From NCBI GenBank assembly GCA_905250885.1, contig CAJNOQ010000201.1, positions 1-63,657 of the forward strand: a DNA stretch of 63,657 nt, written 5' to 3'. Shown one piece after another: positions 50,808 to 63,615 of this stretch; positions within the stretch are counted from its first letter, which is position 1; each line of letters starts with the position of its first letter. The stretch comes from Didymodactylos carnosus. Taxonomy: Eukaryota > Rotifera > Eurotatoria > Philodinida > Philodinidae. The notes beneath the pieces are model-generated. The model had not been told where the DNA came from. It saw only the letters and a program-made list of their open reading frames with translations, and did no database searches. The position numbers and the translations under genes were made by a program.

Positions 50808-52660
50808 TCAACATCGTCGATGATGAAGATCTTGAAGTGCCGGTATAACATCATCAACTAATGCTAAACGTTCAAATATCGGTATTAATGTAAGTAATTC
50901 CATATCGTTCATGTCGTCGAACCAGCTCGAAACAGGTACAGCATTATCTTGATGAAATATATATGATACAGGAGAATTATCAATAATAATTACTTTATGA
51001 ATATTTCGTCCAAGACGGCTAAGATCCTAAAAAACGAAAAGTTTAAATTCTAATAATGATACATATTTTTAGATTAACTCACTTTGATATAATTACAGTT
51101 GTAATAAGTGCATGATTCTCGGAAGAGTCGGGCACGAAAAATATTATTTGGATCCAGTAAATTTGCAACTGGATCGGCATACTAAAAGAGAATAAAAAAA
51201 TTTTAAATTTTTATATGAATAAATGAGTGAAGATAAATACCTTTGATAAACTTGCTGTAAACAGAATACATTCGTATAATTCTCCTACACGCTGAAGAAA
51301 TTCGTCAACGTGCGGTCGTTTAGTTACATAAACCTAAATTACATAAAAATTATTAAATCAAAAATAACTCGTTAACAAACGTATTTACTTGATGAACGAT
51401 GCCGTCAATTTCCACCGGTACGATAAAATCAGGATTAGGAACAGGCTACAAAAAAATATATAAACGTAAAAACGTATCTCATGTAGATTATATGTTTTTT
51501 CTTACTTTAAATGAACTATGAACAAGTGTTTCATCCAGATCGATAACGAGGCAGATTTTTGTACGTTCAGTTTCACGTAAAGCCGGTAATAAATATTTTT
51601 CAGATGGCTAACAGAAAACAATATTTTTAATTAGAAAAAAATAACAAATTTAGGACCTCTTATGGACAAAGATTATGTGATCAGAAACATATTATTCTAG
51701 TCACACATTATTTTGTTAGTTAACATAAATAAAAACTATATAGACAGGAACGCATTATGAAATAATAGTAGTCTGATTATGAGAACCCATCGCTAACACC
51801 ATATATTAGTTTTTTGTTTCTTTTACTACTATAGTAACTATCCTCAACGATTATTAAACGTTGAGAAAGTGAACGTAAGACGGTTAAGTCTGTACAATTG
51901 ATCTTAATCCGTTTTCTGACGTGATGGCCTATTATATTGGAGTTAGATCCAAATATTAGTACGTTGAAAAAGAAAGCTTATATATGTTATTGAGAACCAA
52001 AGCAGCAAGAGTGTGTGTTTATGGCTTAAATGCCTGTTTTACCTCAGATTGATTATTCAAATCAGAGTTTAACGCTACACGCTAAAATATATAGTTTCAA
52101 AAAAATCTATAGTGCGCTCTTCAATAACATTATTTGTATTAAAGCACAACATTATATATAAAAATTATGAAATTAATGTGTCTGTAATAGTCTTCACGTT
52201 TTTCAACACAATTAAGAGTTTAATAAATTTGAAAACATTTCAGACTTTGATTATTCTTTAACGAACAGTGATTATTTAATTTATCATTTGTTACAAGTTT
52301 AAAAAATTCTTTATTATATTCAAAGAAAATTAAAAGTATTACAGTCGCATTAGTTTCCTAATTTTTAAATCTGATATAATTTTTTCTGCACTCAGTCTTA
52401 CCTCATGATCAATAGCAATTTCATTTGTGGGTAGATAAACATCTCCTTGAGATCGTCTATAACCAAGGCAACACAAAAGAAGCGATAAAAGTCGTCTTTT
52501 TCTGCCTTCACGTGCTAAATCGAAACAAAATAACATTGAACGAAGAGAAAAAGATTTTGTATAGGAACAAACTTCTTGTTTGACAACTCAATGCTGTAGG
52601 ACGCGGTGCGTTCGTCTCATCTTCTTTGGCTGCTTGGGTGATAATAGAAGATAAGTCCAT
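50808..52660 (-). CDS. CTDSP: CTD small phosphatase (SCP/CTDSP family)
   Basis: HAD-family phosphatase that removes phosphate from Ser5 of the RNA polymerase II C-terminal repeats. Eight exons in frame: 52573-52660, 52402-52514, 52043-52081, 51506-51607, 51389-51445, 51241-51333, 51083-51181 and 50808-51026, giving 269 residues (human paralogs 261-276). The N-terminus [16 protein letters not shown] and the CCLGYRR cysteine patch match the family. The catalytic motif is [13 protein letters not shown], followed by [60 protein letters not shown] and a terminal VDDVIPAL. The 39-nt exon 52043-52081 is phase 0 on both sides and could be skipped. An AG lies directly before the ATG. The exact paralog (CTDSP1, 2 or L) cannot be told. 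Confidence 0.92.
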
Positions 52661-55600
52661 CTGATATGATCTTTTTATTTTCGCTTTTTTATTTTGATTT
52701 CACTAAGGCTTTCACCTTAATTTTTATCCTTCACTTATAGGAGTATCAAAATATTTTCGACGTAAGGACATTCAGAATATATTTCCGAGAAAAATTGTTG
52801 TAAAGTGATTATGAAACACTTAACACGAAAAAAAGATCAAAACTTTCTTTCAACAGAACAGATTGTTAAATATTCATTGAATCCGACTGCTTGATAAAAA
52901 TTCCTCTGACATAAACAGTTTTTGTGCAATTTTTTAGCAAAAGTCTGACGCCATTCTTTGTAATCGTCTGAAAATTTTTGACCAATCAACGTTAATAAAC
53001 ACGGAGAGAGACTTTTCACGAAGAAAAAGATAATAATAGCCAGTAAAGATAGTTTCAAAAATCTAATAGCCTACCAGATCTGAAGTAGTTTAGGTTAATC
53101 AAAAATCTATATCACAACAGAAAATATTTATTGGATTAATCATTCGACGAATAGATACTTCATTGATCTATGACTCATCGTAGAAAAACTCATTCTCATA
53201 TCATTCTGATTGCTGCAAAATAAATTTGTGTTTGCATGGTGTCTTTAGCCTTCTGAAGCTGGTTTTGCAAGTAGTATTTCACAGTGTCCACTCTTCTTTT
53301 GAATATTTAGCCAACTTTCATACAGTTAAATAGCTTTGCAATATTTATATTACCCTAAATATTTTTTTTCTTTGTCTTTATGTCTGTCTGGTGAGTTAGT
53401 TACAAGTACACTACTCTTTTTTTGGTTATTGTAAATGATCATTATATTCTTTCATACATTGTCCCGTATTTCTGTTATCATTTATTTGTTGATTTTGACT
53501 TCTCGATCCATACGTCACTTGTTTATTGCGTTGATATACTTATTGAAGATGATGCGTGTAGTATTTTTTTAAGAGCCATTTCTTCCGAAATCTATCGGAC
53601 TCTCTTGCACATTAGTTATGAAGATCTAATTGGCTACAAAATACAATAGATACTTCCAGTCATTCTAAATTCATCTTATAGAGTTGTGTTAAATCTTATT
53701 TAGACGAGAAACTCTTGATGAAAGTTTTGTAACATTATGATCTAACGGCCAAGAAAAAAAAAGTGTTTCCTTTGGTGATTCTTAGACGTTTTTTTTCGGC
53801 AATTTTTCCTTGCTTTAAATACATTGCAAAAGAATTGTAATCAATAATTATCCATTCAAAATAAAATTGAGCTTGTAATCGTATAAATCCACTATACTTA
53901 GACCACACTAGCGATTTAAATAAATGCACTTTTCTACATTTATTTAAATGATTAGTATAGTTTAAGTACATTTAGACGATTACAATTACATTGAATCGAT
54001 AATTATTGATTACAATTCTTTTGCAATGTATTTAAGGCAAGGAAAAACTGCCAAAAAAAAACGTCTAAGGTTGTAGCAACGGCATTCCATGGCCGTTAAA
54101 TCATTAAAGCTTACATAACAAGTTGTAATACAGATATCAAGAAAAAAAATGAATGTTATTACTTTTTTCTGGTTCGCACCTGCAATAATAAAAAGGTACG
54201 GTCTCGATTCGATGTTAGACAGGAGGTTGCCACTTGTCTCTCAGGTTATCTTTCATTGAGCAATGTTTTCTGTTTTCACTTGTAAAAATAATATCATTTC
54301 AGCTGATTATCTATTAGATAGCTGAAATTGAATGAATATGCAACAGAGCCCTGACTTCACTCCTGGAGTGAAATGAATTCATAGGGCAGTTATGATATAC
54401 TGCACCGAACTCTTTTTTGAGTGGATTCGAACTGGACTGCATGCAAACTTTTGTAAGCCAAGGACTGGATTGGACTTGTGTCGAGAGAAAAATAGTGGAA
54501 AACGCGTTCCTGTTATTGTATGTGGCGATTGAAGCTCACAAAAAGTCATCAATGAGTATGTTTTTTTTAATACAATCGACTCTACGCACGTCTTGCAGCA
54601 CTGGTCAGCTCATGGACCATTAACGATTATCCTAAACATGTGAACGATCCATAAGACTAAGTTCTTCTTCATTATCGTCATTTAAAATAGTTCTATCTCA
54701 GTATCTTTTACAATCAGAGTTTCTAGTTGTTCTCAGAGGTGGTAGGGACTAAAAACTTTGCTTCGCAGCAAGTGGCTGGCGAAAAAAAATTTTCGAAAGT
54801 TTTGGCAGAAAGCTGCCGAGGAAACCTTAAAGATTATGCCTGAACGTCTAAACATATTTTTAAGGAGGGACCAGCACCCCTGATCGAGAACGCTATTCAC
54901 AGTAGAACTTAGCCATGTGTACACTTATAAAATAAGCCCAGTGCTGTTACTCGTGATTTGTTTATTTGTTTTTATTCTTTTGTATCTCTCTTCATACACT
55001 ACTTTTATATTTTGTTTTATTTCTCTATTTATATTTTCTTTTGGTTATTGTTTGCCTTGAGTCATTGTGATTATAGGTCGATAACCTTTGATGACTCCCA
55101 TTTTTCGTGCATAAATTAGGCTTAGTCTTAAACATGACAATCTACAAGAGGTCCTCTTCAGTAATACAGATCTATTAAAGGAAACTCATGTCTATCACAC
55201 GTATAGCCACAAGAATAAAAAACTTTAGTTAACAAAATAGTACTTTTAGATGAAAAAAAGATTATTTCTTCTTCCGACAGTTTTTTATCTCAAAAAAAAA
55301 AGGGAAAAAGCGACAACAATAGGAAAATAAACTATTGCGTGTTTGCCAATGTGCATAGGCGTAAGATCATAAAAACCTGTTCGAGATATTCCATGGGTAC
55401 AGAGTACGTAGAATCTTGTTGTTACTTTTTCAGTTTATTGTAAGACTAAATATACGTCTTTGGATCGCAATGCCTATATAATTGGTTCTGTATTTTTCCA
55501 TAGTTCAAAATACTCTTGAAGGAGAAGTACCTGATGAAGGTATGTATAGTAAACCAAATCATTCGAGAATGACTCCTAAGAATCTTTAGTCGTATTAGAT

Positions 55601-57083
55601 TTTGCATTTCAAGTGCATTTTCTATGCTTTAAGCGTTAAGCTGATACTACTAAATTTATTTGAATCAAGATCCTCAATAAGCCAAAACTGACAGAATCAT
55701 CACTCGTTTCGGCCTTTTCATCATCGTACTTTTCAAAGTTTACAAAGAGTATTTTTACCCGTAAAAACCGGCCAATTCCTCTTTGTTCATGTGATCGATA
55801 TTTGAACTGTTTTCGACAATTCTTTTGATAAAAAATTATTTTCAATCGTTCATTTTCCATAGTCATTTGAGATGCTTGTAAAAAAGTAGTTCAATCTCTG
55901 CGGTTAATTTAGTGTTGTCATAACTAATTATTCAGAAAAAAAAATTTATTCGGCTATTTATGTTTGTTTAAAGGATAAAAGAAAATGCGGCCGCCTGACA
56001 CCGCTATATTTTTCTGTTCTTCTAAATTTTTTTATAATCATATTTTTCTATATAACTTGTCACATTATTCTAATTCTATACGATAATTTTTTTTCTCTAT
56101 TCTGACGATAACGCCTACTTCCGTTTATTCATTTTTTTTCTATTGTAAAGACGTTTTTTTTTTCTCCTATGCATCATTTCTAATTATGAATAAAAGTGAA
56201 GATTTAGTATGTCATATTTCTATTTTCACTATTATTTATGCTTTTTGAAGAAAAAAAACATGGTTTCATTTTTTTCTAGTAGTCAGATAATAATGAAGTA
56301 TCGGGTATCGTTTCGGTGTGCAACAAATAGAAATTTAATATAATTAATTTTCCGTTCACCTTAATTATGCAGTGTTATTCGTATTAAGCAAAAATCATTT
56401 TAATGAATTGATTTACGATGTGTACTTCGCTAAAATTACTTGTTTTTTCTCTATAGGTCTTCGAATTTTATAGATTATGTTAAAAAATTTGCGCATTCAT
56501 ATAATCAATATTTGATTTATCGTTAAATTTAATACATTAGTATAGTACCTGTGTAGAACAGTACTGTTATTCTCTTTCTTTCGTTTTGTGACACTTCTAT
56601 TTATGGTTGATAGATTATTTGATTAAACGTCATGTGAGATCATTTATCCATTTTTTTTCTTTTTTTTTTCGTTTTTTCTCTTTCATTTCTGCAGCCACTT
56701 TTGAGTAGTACTATATACTTTTACCAGTATATGAACAAGATGTCTACATGAGCTAATCAGACGAATAAATGACAGCTGTACATAAAAATACATAACACTA
56801 TTGGTCGAGAAATAATATAGAACGAAAAACAAAATGAGAGGTATGGACTATAGTTAGAAAAGGAGAAAAAAAATGATTAGTATTAGGTAAAGCAGCTGAT
56901 GAAAAAAGAAAACATATTTTGACCTTTAACAATTTTATTTGCATTTATGCTTCGTCATATTGATCATAAGTTCAAATAAGTCTGCTAGTGTTTCCAGTAT
57001 AAACAGTTTTGTAATAGATAATTTATTTTATTTTATTTGTTTTAGATTGAGCTATTTTTGTCTTTTGTTTTAACAATACCTAG
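52661..57083. other. 4.4-kb intergenic region between divergent CTDSP and BTG genes
   Basis: It holds the foldback element at 53781-54069 and small hairpins: 54297-54327 (ATTTCAGCT stem) and about 54346-54386 (TTCACTC/GAGTGAA within a GCCCT/AGGGC stem). A minus-strand stretch at 52837-53058 reads as one hydrophobic segment followed by a basic tail but lacks an ATG. No gene is supported. Confidence 0.55.
53781..54069. mobile_element. 289-bp foldback (MITE-like) element
   Basis: The outer 72-bp arms, 53781-53852 and 53998-54069, are reverse complements with three mismatches. They begin CTTAGACG followed by a T-run and end with an A-run and CGTCTAAG. The palindrome continues inwards with lower identity to about 53926 and 53937, leaving a loop of about 10 bases. 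No open frame or obvious target-site duplication was seen. The structure suits a foldback MITE. Confidence 0.75.
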
Positions 57084-57100
57084 AATAAACAGGCTAAAAA

Positions 57101-58366
57101 ATGACTCGTAGTTCAGGGGCATCAAAAGAAATCGACGTAGCAGGAGACTATTTGATGAAATTATTAAATGGAAAAATGAAATTTTCGGTAAAACAAGTTG
57201 ATTTATTTAAACATATATTTAATGATGTATTATCGAAACGTTTTATGGGGCATTGGTTTCCAGGTAAAATAAATTCTCAATAAGACTTAATGATCTGCTA
57301 AAAATCTGAGTCATTTATTTATAGATCATCCTAATAAAGGAACAGCATATAGATGTTTACGATCAATGAACAATCGAATTGATACCGTACTACAGAAAAT
57401 TTTTCACAAATCTAATTTTTGTTTGAACGATGTACAAGAAAATTTTCCAAAAGAATTTACAATTTGGATTGGTAAAATTTTTGAAAAATATTAAAATCGA
57501 TTTAAAATTAAATGTTTTTTTTTTTGTTTTTTGTTACAGATCCCGGCGAGGTTACCATTCGTTTTGGTGAGGAAGGTACAACATGTGTACTTTATTCAAA
57601 ACATACTCAAGAATTATATGGTGGAAGTGATGGTGAAGATGATCGATCCTCCTCTTCTTCAGAAGATGATTCAAATATTATAAAAGATTTACAATCGTTG
57701 ACTATTACTGATGATACGTTATCATTGAATAATCAAAAATTAAAGTCTGGAGCTACGGCTAGTCCTATTTTGACATCATTTACTCGTAATATGTCATCTT
57801 TGTCAAGCCGTGGACCAAGTCCATCCGCATCAAGTATTTCATCAAATGACAGTACGAACACCACATCAGTATCACAACCTCGACGTCAACCACAACCATT
57901 ATTCATACCAACTTATTCGTTTCTTCAATCAGATATTGTTAATAATAAATCAGCGTCATCGAATTTACAATTTTTAAATTATCCATATGAACAACAGTCG
58001 AACATTGACTATGTAACAGGTAAATTTTTGGGATTTGAAAAAGACATACGTAACCATAAGCAAGAGGAATGCGTACTGATTGCCATCTTTTGATAAAAAG
58101 TGTTTTAAATGTATAACAATATTGTTGTCTTTGCTTTTTTTGTAGGTCCAGATGATATACGTCATCAAAACGAACTCTTTGAAAATTTATCAGTGAATTC
58201 GTATATAAATTCGAATAGTGATCCATTACCTACAAACTATAATCTTCAAAATGGTTTTTATAATCCATCGAATTGGCATGATCAATCATTACAACAACAG
58301 CAACAGTTTTGGCCTCAAACATCAACTGATTATTCGTTTATGTATAATACCGAAGGACGATATTGA
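57101..58366 (+). CDS. BTG/Tob family antiproliferative protein
   Basis: Adaptor that links the CCR4-NOT deadenylase (through CAF1) to target mRNAs and restrains proliferation. Exons 57101-57263, 57325-57471, 57540-58019 and 58146-58366 join in frame to 336 residues. The BTG domain covers residues about 10-125. Box A reads FMGHWFPDHPNKGTAYRCLR and box B FPKEFTIWIDPGEVTIRFGE followed by GTTCVLY. The tail, about 210 residues, is Ser/Asn/Gln-rich with an acidic patch (GSDGEDD) and QQQQQ, longer than BTG1-4 and nearer in size to Tob proteins. I saw no clear PAM2 motif, so BTG versus Tob is left open. An acceptor (ACAATACCTAG) ends 17 bases upstream of the ATG. Confidence 0.92.
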
Positions 58367-59617
58367 TCTCTTTTTACCATTAAATCAAGATTACCTATGA
58401 TCGATAATGAACGATTATTATTTTTTATACGTAAATCCCTTTCTTTTATGGTAAATTCCCTTCTATCGGCCTTTGATATTGTATTATCGTATTTTTTTTT
58501 TGTTTCATTTTTTTTTAAACTGTTCATAAATTATATTCCTTGTTGTCTGGTTGATAGAATCTCTGTTTACTTATAAAGTCATGGCTGAAAAGTATGTATA
58601 CAATTATTTATGACTATTTTTAAAACTAGCACTTCCTCGGTTGTTTCTTTTAAAAATGTTTTTTTAACGGTTTACGTAGACGGGTATTTGTGCTAAAGTG
58701 ATGTGCCATGTTATTTATTTGTATTATATACATCTCTGTTTTCTATTTGATTCTAAATCTGTGCACCACCACTACTATGTAATATATTTGTATATAAAAG
58801 TAAAGTGATTTTATCTCATGGAATAATCTTATAGTTTGTTCTTTTGACTAGAAATAGATGAATATTTTATGCGTCTTGCATAACCGTTGTCAAAAGAAGT
58901 CGATAACTATTTTCGTAAAATTTGAAAAATAGTGAACGTAAAATTATGCACTTGTTATAGAAAACAAACACTGAATGGGGTTTGTTTAATAGTTTAGAGA
59001 AAATATTCATATTCGCTGTTCCATTTCAGAAAAACCTCAAGAATTATATGTATGATTATACATATATACCTATGTAAGCAACAATGTTAAACATAGTAGT
59101 ATTGTTTTTAAATCATGGGGTTGTAATTACTGCAATTGATACCGTATACTATACTACAAATGAGTTTTGTTTTAGTAACCTTTATAAAGTGAAAGCAGAC
59201 TTTTTAGTTGTTAATGTGGTTATGTTTCGCTTGGTTATTTTTTTATCTTGTTCTGTTATATAAGAAAAATGTAGAAGTATGTATGTAGAAATATAACCAT
59301 CATATGAGTCATATAATCTTAGCGTAATAGAAAAAAAAACAATAAAATAAAAATGTCGCAATACTATTTGATCCTGAATCGTGCATGTTTTATTTCTTAT
59401 TTTTATTGAATGTTCTTGCGAAAAAAATATTTTTTTTGCTTAAATATTGAATATATAAACGACTTATATCTTGTTCTATTGATCGGTAAGAGAGATGACA
59501 ACTTTCATCTCTCAATTTTACCTGCAAAGGAAAAAGAACCTTGAGATTTTCAATATTGTTTTTACACTTGAAATTTTTATCAATCTTCATTTTCTAGATT
59601 TTAATCAAGATTTTCAG
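58367..59617 (+). other. BTG 3' UTR and RIOK3 upstream region
   Basis: T-rich sequence after the BTG stop with AATAAA-like signals (for example about 59340-59350). It ends in two tandem acceptor-like sites, TTTTCTAG at about 59597 and TTTTCAG at 59617, directly before the RIOK3 ATG. No other gene was seen. Confidence 0.6.
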
Positions 59618-62375
59618 ATGCCGAACGAAAATATACAGTCACCGACGATAGTCATGCCAGTAAAATCTCCCTCGTCAACTGCAGGAAGTCCATCGTTTGT
59701 AAATAATATATCAACATCACCTTGGAAAATAATTGACACTACTCATAATCCTTTATCGTTTCAATCATTGATGGAAAATGATTTAGCTCAACATTTACAA
59801 AATAGTGAAGATAGGAAATTATTGCAAGAAATTCGGTATGTACAATGTGCGTATAAGATAAAAGAATGTTTTTGTAAGTATTACCGATTGTTTTTAGTCG
59901 TGCTACACCAATTGAAACGGAGGTTTCATTATTTGAATCGCCTATTGATGAGGAATTTTTAAATAGTTCTATACCTACGCTACCCGTAGAACAATCTGAT
60001 CTAACAGCAGAGAATAATGATTATTTAGTTGCTTTGATGCTTCAACAAGAATATACTGATGAATTTAATGATATGGTAAAACGATATGAAACTACAATGA
60101 ACAGAAATAGAAAAGGTAGATATACTTACTGTACGGTAATAAATATCAATTCCTTTTATGAACAGTTTATTATCTTGATAGTTAAATTATCGATGAAAAA
60201 TTATATGCTTCTCTCAACACCGCAAACCAAAGATAGTAAATATGATGGTGAGGATGTGATAATTGCAAAACAAGAAGCATTCAGTGATAATGAAAGAGGT
60301 TTGTTGAGAAAAACATTGTCTTTTATTTTATATTAATTGAATACAATATGTTTATACTTTCAGAAGAAAAAGCACCATCATTCAATAAACGAGGAACATC
60401 TGGAAAGGGAGCATTTATGGTAACAAAACATAATCCAATTATTTGTGGAAGACGAAATGTTTCAAAAATAATGAATGTAGATATACGATCACTCCTTTAT
60501 TTATTACTGTTTTTTTATATTTCTACTTTTATTTTAAGACTTTTCCGCCTGAATTCGATACTGGAGATGGTATAACGTTTGATATGAAATTATCAAATAA
60601 AGTTTATAATGTACTGAAAACTCATTCATATGCAGAAGAAAAACGGATGACAAAATTACACGATAAAGTTGAAAAAGCAACGGCCGTAAGTTGTTCATTC
60701 ACACTATCCATGTTTAGATTTGCTTCACTGTTGAATTATTACAATCAGTTCTCGAAAATGAGAAAAGCTTATTGTTTGCTTCTGTTTTCATCCAATCTGT
60801 ATATCAAGATATGATTGTGTCTATAAAATGGATTACTCTTGCAACTATTTGCTCTTCAAGTAATCGTGTTTTCTGTGGTTAGAAATTGACTGAAAATGTA
60901 TGTGAAAGTAGTGAACTGTGTCAATCGATTTTATTGAACTATATAAGTAGAAGTTCTACTCATAGATGCAAACGTCCGTCACTTAAGAAAGAAAATATAT
61001 ATTTCTGAGAAAAAAATTTTTTTTATACATTTTACATCTCTGAATGAAACATTGTTTCATTTTAGAGTTTAGCATTTGATCCTAAAACTCGTATCATCTT
61101 GTATAAAATGTTGAATTCTTGTGTATTGGATGAAATTGGTTCGATTATAGCTACTGGTGAGTTTAAGATTATCTATTTTTTATTTTCATAACCATAATTT
61201 TTTTTATTATTACTCTACTAAGGAAAAGAATCTATTGTACTTCATGGGAAAGGTGGACGGACAGAAGAACATGATATACCATCAGAATGTGCTATTAAGG
61301 TGAATTTTTTTATATTTAAAACAATATTTCTAGACCAAATTAACATATATTTTTCAGGTTTTTAAAACAACATTAAACGAATTTCGTACACGTGAGAAAT
61401 ATTTGCGCGAAGATTATCGTTTCAAACATCGATATAAACATTTGAATCCACGAAAAATTGTTAAATTATGGGCAGAAAAGGTAAGCTCTTTTTCAATTAT
61501 AAAAATAGTTTTTATTTTTGACAAATGACTATTTAGGAAATGTTCAATTTACAACGTTTACTTCATGCTGGAATTTTATGTCCACGACCTGTTTTATTAA
61601 AAAAACATGTTCTATTATTATCGTTTATTGGTGAAAATGGTGTTCCAGCGCAGCGACTTCGCGATCTAACATTAAATCAACAAGATTTATTAATTGCTTA
61701 TCAACAATGTTTGAAGGTAATTATTGGGGAATTGAACAAAACTTATGTATTGTTACATTTCATATTATTTTCTTTTAGTTATTACGACAACTTTATCATG
61801 ATTGTAAATTGATTCATGCCGATTTTAGTGAATATAATTTGTTATGGTATCAAAATAATATTTGGGTAATCGATGTTTCTCAAGCCGTTGAACCTTATCA
61901 TCCAAATGCTTATGAATATTTACTTCGTGATTGTACAAATACTTCAAATTATTTTACAAAACATTCTCTACATGAAAAAACTAGGATTTTATCACCGGAA
62001 GAAATTTTTAATTATGTAACCGGTTTAAAGTTTGAAAAAAAGGGAGAAGAATTTTTAGCAGAAGTATTGCAATATGTTAAAAATGTTCGATTACAATCGG
62101 ATGCTATCAAAGAAAAAAATAATTTTTCATTTGATTATTTTTTTAATAACAGAGATAATAAGGATGATTTAACTTCATCCAGTTCATCATCAGAAGATAT
62201 GGAGAAAGAGTATGAAGAGGACGATGATGAAAATTATATTGATGTTAGTTCTGATGATGAACAACAACAACAACAACAACAAACAGCACAATCAAAATGT
62301 TTAAGAAAAAAATTGACCTTTCCTCGAAAAACAACAAAACATGTATATTTAAAACAGGTGATTTCTAAATTCTAG
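59618..62375 (+). CDS. RIOK3: RIO kinase 3
   Basis: Atypical serine kinase/ATPase; RIOK3 is linked to pre-40S ribosome maturation and innate signalling in animals. Ten exons keep frame to 626 residues (human 519): 59618-59835, 59898-60115, 60182-60298, 60364-60476, 60539-60685, 61066-61156, 61223-61299, 61358-61480, 61537-61716 and 61779-62375. The N-terminal region has SPWKIID, LMLQQEYTDEFND and GRRNVSKI as in RIOK3. The RIO domain shows IATGKESIVLHG (ATP loop), CAIKVFKTTLNEF (catalytic Lys), LWAEKEMFNLQRL, LIHADFSEYNLLW (catalytic Asp) and WVIDVSQAVEP (metal-binding Asp). Unlike the human protein it ends in an acidic Ser/Glu/Asp tail with Q7 and a basic terminus. The N-terminal start is the first ATG after the acceptor; an upstream exon cannot be excluded. 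Confidence 0.94.
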
Positions 62376-63062
62376 TCAACAGTATTGTTTTACTAGTATT
62401 AGAAAAATGTATTTATGAGCAAGTATGTTAGACAATTGTCTCTTTATTCTCATTTATAGTTAATTTTTTATGTAATAAATACGGTTCTTTTTTATTTTGA
62501 TTGTTTTGTTTTCTTCCTTATTGGTTATTACATATTTTTTTTCAATATTTTTAAAAATTAAAAGGTTTTGATGCTATTTTCTCTTGCTTCTGTTAATATA
62601 TGGTTGCATTTAATCTTTGTTGTTATTGGCTAACCATCTATGTCTTTTCTCAATAGCAAGCAGCATGGTAAGCAAGGATTTTTCCGTAACAAAGTACATC
62701 ATAAAAAAAAACATTCTTGTTTAATAATTTGTAAATTATACAATCAACCTTCTTGTGCATTGGAGTTTGATGCAGAATTCTGCAAAGAACTTTAACAAAG
62801 TAGATGTCCGTTGGTTATTGATTGGTTGTTGCCTAAAAGCATTTTCCACTTCATCACTATCAAACAACTACAATTTGTTCAATTTTTTGTGTTATTGTAA
62901 TCATATGTTAGGATGGGGACTAGTCCAAGATTCTTTCATTAAAGTTTATTATTTAGTAACAATTTATCCTCAATTATATCCGTTAAAGTGTTGAATTTTT
63001 CTCATTTCTAGATTATTATTATTATTTTTCCATTTTTCATCTTATAATCATTATTTTTTAAT
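62376..63062 (+). other. RIOK3 3' region and DAP1 leader
   Basis: An AATAAA signal at about 62475 probably ends RIOK3 transcripts. A possible small exon (CAATAG|CAAGCAGCATG|GTAAGC) near 62660 and the 79-codon frame at 62755-62994 have no support from family similarity. An acceptor (CTCATTTCTAG) ends at 63011, 51 bases before the DAP1 start. Confidence 0.5.
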
Positions 63063-63615
63063 ATGCCGGACGAAACAACTACTGTAGACGAAAAAGTTGT
63101 AGCTGACTTGAAGGCCGGTCATGCACCAGCACGTAAATAAAGAAAAGTTTTTATTTATAAACATCTTTACTGTTTTAATTTCATTTTTAGTAAAAGTTGG
63201 AGGTATGCGTGTGGCTCAACCACGTCGAACATCACAAAATGAAGATAAAGACAAAAAAGCGAAAGGAGCGCATGCTGCTGAAGGAGCGAGTGGTGAGAAT
63301 GATGAAGAAGCCCAAAATACAGGTGAAACACCAGCTGAAGATGAAGAAGAGCAAACACAAGAAACTGCTATTTCACATCGTGTAGCAGGACAAATGGTTA
63401 GCGGTACGTTTGTTCCAGTACGTAATTTTGTTTTATATCGTCTTATATCTCTTTTCTACTATTCTTAAATGTTTTTCTGTGTTCAGGTTCAAGAAGCATT
63501 TCCAACTGAAGCAATGAAGCATATGCAAGAAAAACCTAAACCAAAACATGAATATCATGCCGGCTCAAAAGTTAATCAAACACATATTGTTATGCAACAG
63601 CCAAGAAAACAGTAA
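63063..63615 (+). CDS. DAP1: Death-associated protein 1 (DAP1/DAPL1 family)
   Basis: Small basic/acidic disordered protein; vertebrate members suppress autophagy, and a DAP family member occupies the exit tunnel of dormant ribosomes. Exons 63063-63132, 63191-63417 and 63487-63615 join in frame to 141 residues (human about 102). The conserved start motif DLKAGHAPALKVGGMRVAQ and the C-terminal block EAFPTEAMKHMQEKP ... THIVMQQPRKQ match the family, including the terminal QQPRK. The middle is expanded by a Glu/Gln/Ala-rich stretch (residues about 35-90), which accounts for the extra length. AATAAA follows the stop at about 63619. Same strand as RIOK3, 687 bases downstream. Confidence 0.9.

Noticed and set aside
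52837..53058. Minus-strand frame resembling a GPCR seventh helix plus helix 8 (SLSPCLLTLIGQKF)
   Set aside because: The frame starts at TTG with a stop just upstream, the NPxxY motif is not intact and no neighbouring helices were found; at most a relic.
54417..54440. GGATTCGAAC, resembling a tRNA T-arm on the minus strand
   Set aside because: No acceptor stem, anticodon arm or D-arm could be folded around it.
62755..62994. 79-codon frame between RIOK3 and DAP1
   Set aside because: No motif, no homologous family recognised, and it lies in the likely 3' UTR or outron.
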